Under the pieces are notes generated by a model. The model searched no databases. It was not told where the DNA came from and saw only the letters and a program-made list of their open reading frames with translations. This document shows, one piece after another, positions 8,394-13,234 of a stretch of 13,234 nt of DNA. Position numbers and translations under genes: made by a program. Source of the stretch: Hemicentrotus pulcherrimus (taxonomy: Eukaryota > Echinodermata > Echinoidea > Camarodonta > Strongylocentrotidae); assembly GCA_003118195.1 (NCBI GenBank), contig BEXV01000653.1, positions 53,387 to 66,620 of the forward strand, in the 5' to 3' direction. Positions within the stretch are counted from its first letter, which is position 1; each line of letters begins with the position of its first letter.

Positions 8394-8633
8394 TCAACAC
8401 CTTTCAATGTTGGCTAGACATGTATTTAGAGAGGAAAGCCGATGGACGGGGAGGGGGAAGCAAATGTACGGGGAGGGGAAAGAAATTGGACGAGAAGGGG
8501 GAAATAACCCCATCAAAATAATTCCAGATACATGAATTCCTTTGCTTTTCATCAAATCTCGGCAATCTTTTATGCACCGATCATTCCAAATATGGCACAG
8601 TTTGGAGAGGGGCGGCTGGGTGGTGCCAGTCAT
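8394..8633 (-). CDS. ORF of 79 codons, doubtful
   Basis: A minus-strand ATG with A at -3 opens an uninterrupted frame to TGA. The first half (MTGTTQPPLSKLCHIWNDRC, then CIKDCRDLMKSKG in overlapping register) has varied, coding-like codons. The second half is the translation of a G-rich tandem repeat and is proline-rich. No signal peptide, known motif or splice partner is evident. It may be an exon with an unseen border, or chance. Confidence 0.2.
   Translation of the reverse strand: MTGTTQPPLSKLCHIWNDRCIKDCRDLMKSKGIHVSGIILMGLFPPSRPISFPSPYICFPLPVHRLSSLNTCLANIERC
8441..8507 (+). repeat. G-run-rich degenerate tandem repeat, G-quadruplex candidate
   Basis: About three diverged copies of a unit near 22 bp (GGACGGGGAGGGGGAA, TACGGGGAGGGGAAA, GGACGAGAAGGGGGAAA). 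It holds five runs of four or five G within 54 bases (8448-8501) on the + strand, enough for an intramolecular G-quadruplex. Confidence 0.8.
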
Positions 8634-8639
8634 TTTCAA

Positions 8640-9378
8640 TTGTTCTTTTCGTATAAATCCCTTTTGATTTGAGCAAAGGGATACTCTGCCTAGAGCAATC
8701 CACTTTAACTTGGAACCAGATACGATGAACGATGCTTACCAAGTGGTTAGCACTCTATACAACAAAGTAATGTAGGAATAATATTATGTTACAAAAAATG
8801 ATTCATACCATTATATTTGTTCACTTGATTACAACAAAATATAACAGAAGATTTATAAAGTGTTTGGGAAACATCGCAGTCATATTCATTCATAGCATAA
8901 CGATAGTACACTCTTCGGAATTAATATATAAAAACAAAACAGTAAAGGTCACCGCAGATAGGTAAATTTGAAAGAAAATAGGGAGAATAGAGGCTCAAAT
9001 AGAGAAAATATTAGTGTATGCAATGGGTGAATTACTCTTTATGTAACAAGCTTTGATTAGAACGTATGCAGTATAACTTGACAGGGATAGAAGACGGGGC
9101 TTTCCCTGGATCATGTGAAAACAAACATAATAGGGGCACAGTATCAGTTTGATCCTTGATGATGGCATAAAGTCTCGATAAACCTACAGGCATCCGTATC
9201 TAACAAGATATGATCAACATCAGTCGGCTTGACTATAGAGTATTATTTCATAAGAGAAGGATATACAAGCAACATGCAGACATCTTTAATCTCGTAATGT
9301 ATCAAGTTCTTTATATACGAGAAGAAAAACAACTAGACGTTGGTTCATTGAACCCGCGTCTTGAACATTGATAAAGAG
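8640..9378. other. no gene seen
   Basis: A+T-rich unique-looking DNA. A minus-strand GTAAGC donor occurs near 8740, but the frame before it lacks a credible acceptor. Confidence 0.45.
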
Positions 9379-9460
9379 GTAGGAGAAAGAGAGATAGAGA
9401 CAGGGAGAGAGAGAGAGAGAGAGAGAGAAAGGCCGAGAGTGAGAGAGTGAGAGAGAGATA
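9379..9460. repeat. (GA)n purine tract 3
   Basis: GA repeat with a pure run at about 9404-9428 and purines on the + strand, as in the other two tracts. Confidence 0.95.
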
Positions 9461-9603
9461 TGGGAATGGACTGGAAATCATTCCCAGGGGCTTCCATTTC
9501 TACAGAAACTGAATCACAATGTTGAAATGAAGAACACAAAATGAGGGATTACATTTTGTCCAAGGCTAACGACTTTGATATTGCATGATAGGGATTAAGG
9601 CTT

Positions 9604-9750
9604 CTTCAAGCCAGTGGCGTACGCAGGATTTTTTTTCAGGGGGGGGGGTGTTTTCCCAAAAAGCATACATAAAACATACACATAAAAAAAAAATCGAGGG
9701 GGGGGGGTTTAACCCCCAAACCACCCCTTGTGTACGCGCTTGCTTCAAGC
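9604..9750. mobile_element. complete miniature hAT-type element with 8-bp target duplication
   Basis: A 131-bp element (9612-9742) is flanked by perfect 8-bp direct repeats CTTCAAGC at 9604-9611 and 9743-9750. Its ends are inverted: CAGTGGCGTACGCAGG on the left and, read inward from the right, CAAGCGCGTACACAAG, with 11 of 16 positions identical. An 8-bp duplication and ends starting CA(G/A) are the signature of the hAT superfamily. The inside is low-complexity: T8, a G run, A-rich sequence, a second G run and CCCCC, with no coding capacity. It would have needed a transposase supplied in trans. The frames that cross it are not genes. The perfect duplication suggests a fairly recent insertion. 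Confidence 0.85.
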
Positions 9751-10088
9751 AATATTATATTTACAAGACAAATGTAATCCCTTTGCCTCATCCGCAAACA
9801 AAGCATCATAAGAATATTCCGGTTAACATTTAATTCCTGAAGAAACGACCAATATAATCATCGTCTCAATCTTTCGTTCGTAATGAACTTTCGGTTGATT
9901 GAAAGTGTATTATTAACGCTGTAAATCTTTTTATACTACGAAAAAGTTATTATCTGCATATCTTTAAGGATTAGAAGGAACTGAAGACAAAATGACCGAA
10001 TTAATCTTCTTATTAATTTGAACATTACTTAAAGCAATATGATTTGATGGTAAATTAATGCATTCAATATAAGGAATAATTTTAACAT
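9751..10088. other. no gene seen
   Basis: A+T-rich spacer between the two DNA transposons. The minus-strand open frame that begins here runs into the next element and is not supported. Confidence 0.5.
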
Positions 10089-10090
10089 TA

Positions 10091-10583
10091 GGGCATCCAC
10101 ACCTACATACAAAAGTGAGATTTAAAAATCGATTTTTGCATCGCAATCCATCTTTTGTTCGTTTTTTGTTGTGAGTTTGTGGAAAGAATAATTTCTCTAA
10201 TCTTCGCGATTCGTATCGCGATCTAATTTGCAGTAAATCTTGCGATTTTTCAGAGTGATCGCGAAAGTTTGCCGGGCGCTGTGTGTGTGTGTGAATGCTC
10301 TGACAGGTATTGAGAATCAAAAATCGATTTATTTAATACCAGGTTTCCAAGCGCGCATTACATACATTGTCGAGATCCACGCATCCACAGTTCGGACGTT
10401 CTTGCCGTCGAGCGAGAATTCTCCCTGTGTGTGTGTGAATGTCGCCACCCCTCCCCCCCCAAAAAAAAACCCTTTCCATCGCGATCCAATTCGCACTAAA
10501 GCGACATAATGTGAACAGTCGCCAAAAAAGTCGATCTTTGCATCGCGATCCAAATCGCACTAATTGTTATGTGTAAACGGGCC
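10091..10583. mobile_element. non-autonomous DNA transposon with subterminal repeats, family unassigned
   Basis: The ends are related in inverted orientation. The left starts GGGCATCCACACCTACATAC and reaches GTGAGATTT; the right, read inward, starts GGCCCGTTTACACATAACA and reaches GTGCGATTT. Both are flanked by TA (10089-10090 and 10584-10585), consistent with a TA target duplication. Inside, ATCGC(G/A)ATC(C/T)-centred motifs recur at about 10139, 10214, 10477 and 10541. GTGTGTGTGTGTGAATG occurs near 10279 and again, one GT shorter, near 10425. There is no transposase. The CpG-rich motif content contrasts strongly with the A+T-rich flanks. TA duplication fits Tc1/mariner-like or some other cut-and-paste families; I do not assign one. 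Confidence 0.65.
10476..10583. repeat. duplicated end of the DNA transposon
   Basis: The unit CATCGCGATCCAATTCGCAC followed by a GTGAACAGTCGCC-like end (10477-10523) is repeated as CATCGCGATCCAAATCGCAC followed by GTGTAAACGGGCC (10541-10583), about 64 bases apart. The right terminus is therefore present twice in tandem, the inner copy more diverged. Confidence 0.75.
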
Positions 10584-10585
10584 TA

Positions 10586-10985
10586 TTGTCTGGAAGCGCT
10601 CGTCAACTTTTCGGGGTAGAATTTGGACGGTAATATCATTATCACAATTTGGCATTCTATTCATGGAGAAAAGTAATGATTCTTAGAGATTATTTCAGTG
10701 TTCTTCTAAATTGCGATCAGCATAACATTATTTTATCACGCATAAACGTAGCCTTTAGATATAACCCATTTGAACATCAATTTTGATTGAGGTAACTTGT
10801 AGTGATAATGAAACAACTTGATCTTAAAAACTCTGATAAGAAATATAAGTTTTTAAGCTATCTGATGGAAACAGGTAGTAATTGAGATATTTCTACTTGA
10901 GATCGAAAAAAATTGTTCACGTCCATTACATGAGTTAAGTAAAACAAAATTTAAAAATACAAACTTGCAACGTAAACAAATAAAG
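10586..10985. other. no gene seen
   Basis: A+T-rich sequence between the transposon and the coding-like block at 10986. No splice-bounded open frame was found. Confidence 0.45.
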
Positions 10986-11057
10986 GACTCACTCGTGCAA
11001 TTCGTCGAGAAAATCAAATTGAATCTGATGAATTGATTTCAAGAGCTTTAAAAACCA
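10986..11057 (+). CDS. possible exon of gene model C (strand uncertain)
   Basis: The plus-strand frame reads LTRAIRRENQIESDELISRA and then LKT, ending in AG before a CAG/GTACTG donor at 11057/11058. The two leftover bases join the A at 11919 to make an Arg codon, so it is in phase with the terminal exon of model C. The left border (ATAAAG at 10985) is a poor acceptor. On the opposite strand nearly the same bases (11061-10993) form an in-phase 69-nt block, TWFLKLLKSIHQIQFDFLDE then LH, with a strong GTGAGTCC donor. The two readings exclude each other in practice. If the plus frame is not spliced it continues to TAG at 11225-11227 through a segment with several cysteines. Confidence 0.25.
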
Positions 11058-11061
11058 GGTA

Positions 11062-11918
11062 CTGTAATAATGATTTGTTTTGTAACAATGGTTGCAAAAA
11101 GCAATTATATCTCGTGAAAAGACCCCGGTCTAAAGTCGTGGAAGGTAAACGTGAGGATATTTTCTTTCGGACAAACACAAAAGGCAAAAAAGCTTGGTCG
11201 GATGTTCATTTAGATGCTGAGTGTTAGACAAGGTCTATTCTAGAGGATGGCATGAGGTATCCTCTTGAGTATGTATTTTGTATTTGGTATTAATTAGAAA
11301 CTTCATGCATATGGCGCATGAATATATATTGTTTTACAATACATAGGCATACACATTTTTTTTTACAGATACATAGACAAAATATATATATTTATAAATT
11401 ACTTCAAATTAGATTATATGTTTAGAAAATGACAAACGGTAATGCATCAAAATATTGCATTAATAATGGATATTGATGCTATGAGTAAATCTGAAAACAA
11501 TAACTATAACCGCATAAATTACCAAGTAACTTATTTTGGGGCACAGTTCTAATGGTCAGAAACGTATTCTCTGATTGTTCTTTTCAATATAGCAACAATA
11601 TGAATGGTCAAAACAAGTAAGAGAGCTCTATTAAACTGTAATCAAACAATTCTGTAACATTTCAAGTTACAAGGCATCTAAGTTTAGATTATCAATATAA
11701 AATATTTAACAAGTATTGAAAGGAGATGTAATCTGTAAAAGTCTGGTGGAAGGAGTTTAGTACAGGGCAAAAATTAGAGTATTCAGACAGAAAGTCAAGG
11801 AATAAACCGACATAACCCTTAAATTACCTACGACAGAGAAGGTTATACAGTCGGAATTGTATTCATCAACAAGGGCTGATGTCAATCAGTAACTTTATGT
11901 CATATTTTTATCTTTCAG
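11062..11918. other. proposed intron of model C or intergenic
   Basis: Positions 11062-11227 stay open on the plus strand (CNNDLFCNNGCKKQLYLVKR onward) and are slightly richer in CpG. Without a good border this is not called separately. The remainder is A+T-rich with no repeat of note. Confidence 0.35.
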
Positions 11919-12174
11919 AATCCCTACAAAAGTTAAATTGTTCAAGAGACATTTCGGATGTAGACCAGGATTATGCTCTAAATCAGCTTTGACAGGATAC
12001 AAGAAGTTGAGAGTAGCCAAACCGCACTGGTTTATTGGTAAAGGTATCAATTCTCTGATGGGATCAAGTGGAAAAATACAACTCATTTCTGATGATTTGT
12101 TTCAGAACTTTAGCAAGACAGTTTGGAACTTTGCCAGGATTGCAAGTTATCCTTTTCCATTTCTCGGTCATTGA
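11919..12174 (+). CDS. gene model C, terminal coding exon, unrecognised basic protein
   Basis: A textbook acceptor (TTTTTATCTTTCAG ending at 11918) opens a frame with one base completing a split codon, then 84 codons to TGA at 12172-12174. An AATAAA lies 100 bases further on. The N-terminal half is basic: KVKLFKRHFGCRPGLCSKS, then GYKKLRVAKPHWFIGKG. It has only two cysteines, in FGCRPGLCSK, and no recognised domain. The C-terminal half is mixed hydrophobic/polar. Dibasic KR and KK sites and an FIGK run recall cleavage and amidation signals of secreted peptide precursors, but no signal peptide is visible and this is weak. A second frame from the same acceptor reads 23 codons (SLQKLNCSRDISDVDQDYAL, then NQL and TGA) and also looks coding, so frame choice is not certain. 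Confidence 0.4.
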
Positions 12175-12275
12175 CGAGGTATCACGTACTCTAATAGTCC
12201 CAGGTGCAATGATTCACAGGGGTCATCTCTACAAACGATTACAAATCGTCTTTAAACTCTTTATATCATATGCCA

Positions 12276-12281
12276 AATAAA
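12276..12281 (+). terminator. polyA signal AATAAA for gene model C
   Basis: AATAAA lies about 100 bases after the stop at 12172-12174, a normal distance for a terminal exon. Confidence 0.35.
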
Positions 12282-13184
12282 CAACGAGGTACTACGCCAT
12301 CACCGGCTTCTTTCATTAGGAGTGGCGTACTAAGATGCAACTGAAACTTAAATAATAAATGCAACTCTATTTTCGACGAATCCGGACAGGGTATACTTCT
12401 AGTTCGAAGGCTTGATGGCAGAGAATTAAGGACATAGAATGTTGTGTTTGAACGAAACCTTGTGAACATGAGGATCCAAAATCATTCAGTATAGTAACAA
12501 ACATAACATCTCAATCCTACCTAACTCCGTTCCTCTAGTCCGATTCTAAGCTCTGCCCAACATGCCCCTAACACACCATATTACATCCATAGTAATTCAT
12601 TTATTTCTGATATTTATACAGGATGGCACATGTCACAAATTTGGTGGTCTTCCATGAGGCCCTAAATGGTAAAAAAATATAACAAATCACAGCAGCAAAA
12701 GCAAAATAGATAAATACACAAGCATATAAACAGGTAAAATACAAATAATCGGTATCCTCATGAAATAACTGATCATTCAAGAATTTTACTTGATCTTTTA
12801 CAAGAAATATGTGATTGGAATTTTCAATTAAATAGAAGGTATAAAAAATTGGGTAAAATAGATGATAACCACGTATTATACCCCTAACATAAACATGTCA
12901 CCCCCCCCTATATAACACCCCATCATACCCCATACCACCACACACAAATTACAACCATAACACATTCGTATTCGCACTATTCCCACGTTTTCATTGTAAA
13001 AACAAACCATTGAGTTGGCTCCTTTGAATATAATTTAATACCGAGTCATGATCTTGATGTCAAGATTATGTTTCGTTTATTACTGCTCTTCTGGTGACGG
13101 GGTTCTGCAGATGTAGAATAAGATTTGCTACAAACAAGGTAACATTATTTTTTTGCTTTACCCTTGATTAAAACCTCTTCAGTT
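12282..13184. other. mostly non-coding
   Basis: One good acceptor (GATATTTATACAG, near 12623) is followed by a short open frame, MAHVTNLVVFHEALN, up to a weak donor GTAAAA. This is not enough to call a gene. A C-rich patch (C8-9 at about 12900) and several CCCC-containing words follow. Nothing else stands out. Confidence 0.4.
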
Positions 13185-13234
13185 CAAGCGCATAGCCAGG
13201 ATTTCATTTCATTTCATTTTTTTTTTTTTTTTTT
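13185..13234. mobile_element. start of a second hAT-type miniature element, cut by the window end
   Basis: The bases from 13185, CAAGCGCATAGCCAGGATTT, match the ends of the 9612-9742 element: CAAGCGC equals its right end read inward, and CAGGATTT equals its left end. It then runs into (ATTTC)n and a T run of about 18, which parallels the T run just inside the left end of the complete copy. The target duplication cannot be tested because the other end is outside the window. Confidence 0.5.

Noticed and set aside
9345..9539. 64-codon minus-strand frame
   Set aside because: It is mainly the translation of the third GA tract and has no start or splice support.
9566..9833. Open frames on both strands across the miniature hAT element
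   Set aside because: They cross homopolymer runs and inverted ends of a non-coding transposon.
9964..10560. Several 74-118-codon frames in and beside the second DNA element
   Set aside because: They overlap one another on both strands, follow the repeated subterminal motifs, and resemble no transposase.

Overview
This is A+T-rich, intron-bearing, repeat-rich eukaryotic DNA, most likely from an invertebrate animal. The evidence is the lack of long or tightly packed ORFs, several short coding-like blocks flanked by good GT/AG splice sites, AATAAA signals, three long (GA)n tracts, and short non-autonomous DNA transposons of a style common in marine invertebrate genomes. I cannot name the lineage. 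Nothing looks prokaryotic: no operons, no Shine-Dalgarno-spaced genes, no CRISPR, no rRNA or tRNA.

Layout. Positions 1-1782 are mostly non-coding. A two-exon minus-strand gene model (A) spans 5021-1783. Its phases join cleanly and give a predicted product of about 124 residues with a helical middle and a very acidic C-terminus; I do not recognise the family. Its intron of about 2.9 kb holds a cluster of hairpins (2382-2668), an A-rich tract (2671-2882), a 15-bp tandem repeat (3204-3263) and a plus-strand coding-like exon (3436-3588) that faintly resembles the start of a ZP domain. A plus-strand exon at 5691-5896 ends in a segment resembling the helix-loop-helix part of bHLH proteins. Facing it, a minus-strand terminal exon (B, 6166-5992) has its own polyA signal and a possible upstream exon at 8256-8187.

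From 6781 to 9460 the window is dominated by purine-rich low-complexity DNA: three GA tracts and a G-run cluster, all with purines on the + strand. At 9604-9750 lies a complete 131-bp hAT-type miniature element with perfect 8-bp target duplications, and the last 50 bases appear to start a relative of it. A second DNA element of about 493 bp (10091-10583) carries TA flanks and repeated subterminal motifs. A plus-strand gene model (C) may run from 10986 to a terminal exon at 11919-12174 with AATAAA at 12276.

The exon models are fragments of genes judged only from reading frame, codon pattern and splice signals. None has a secure family assignment, and no pathway linking them can be inferred. 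The transposons and repeats are the most secure annotations.
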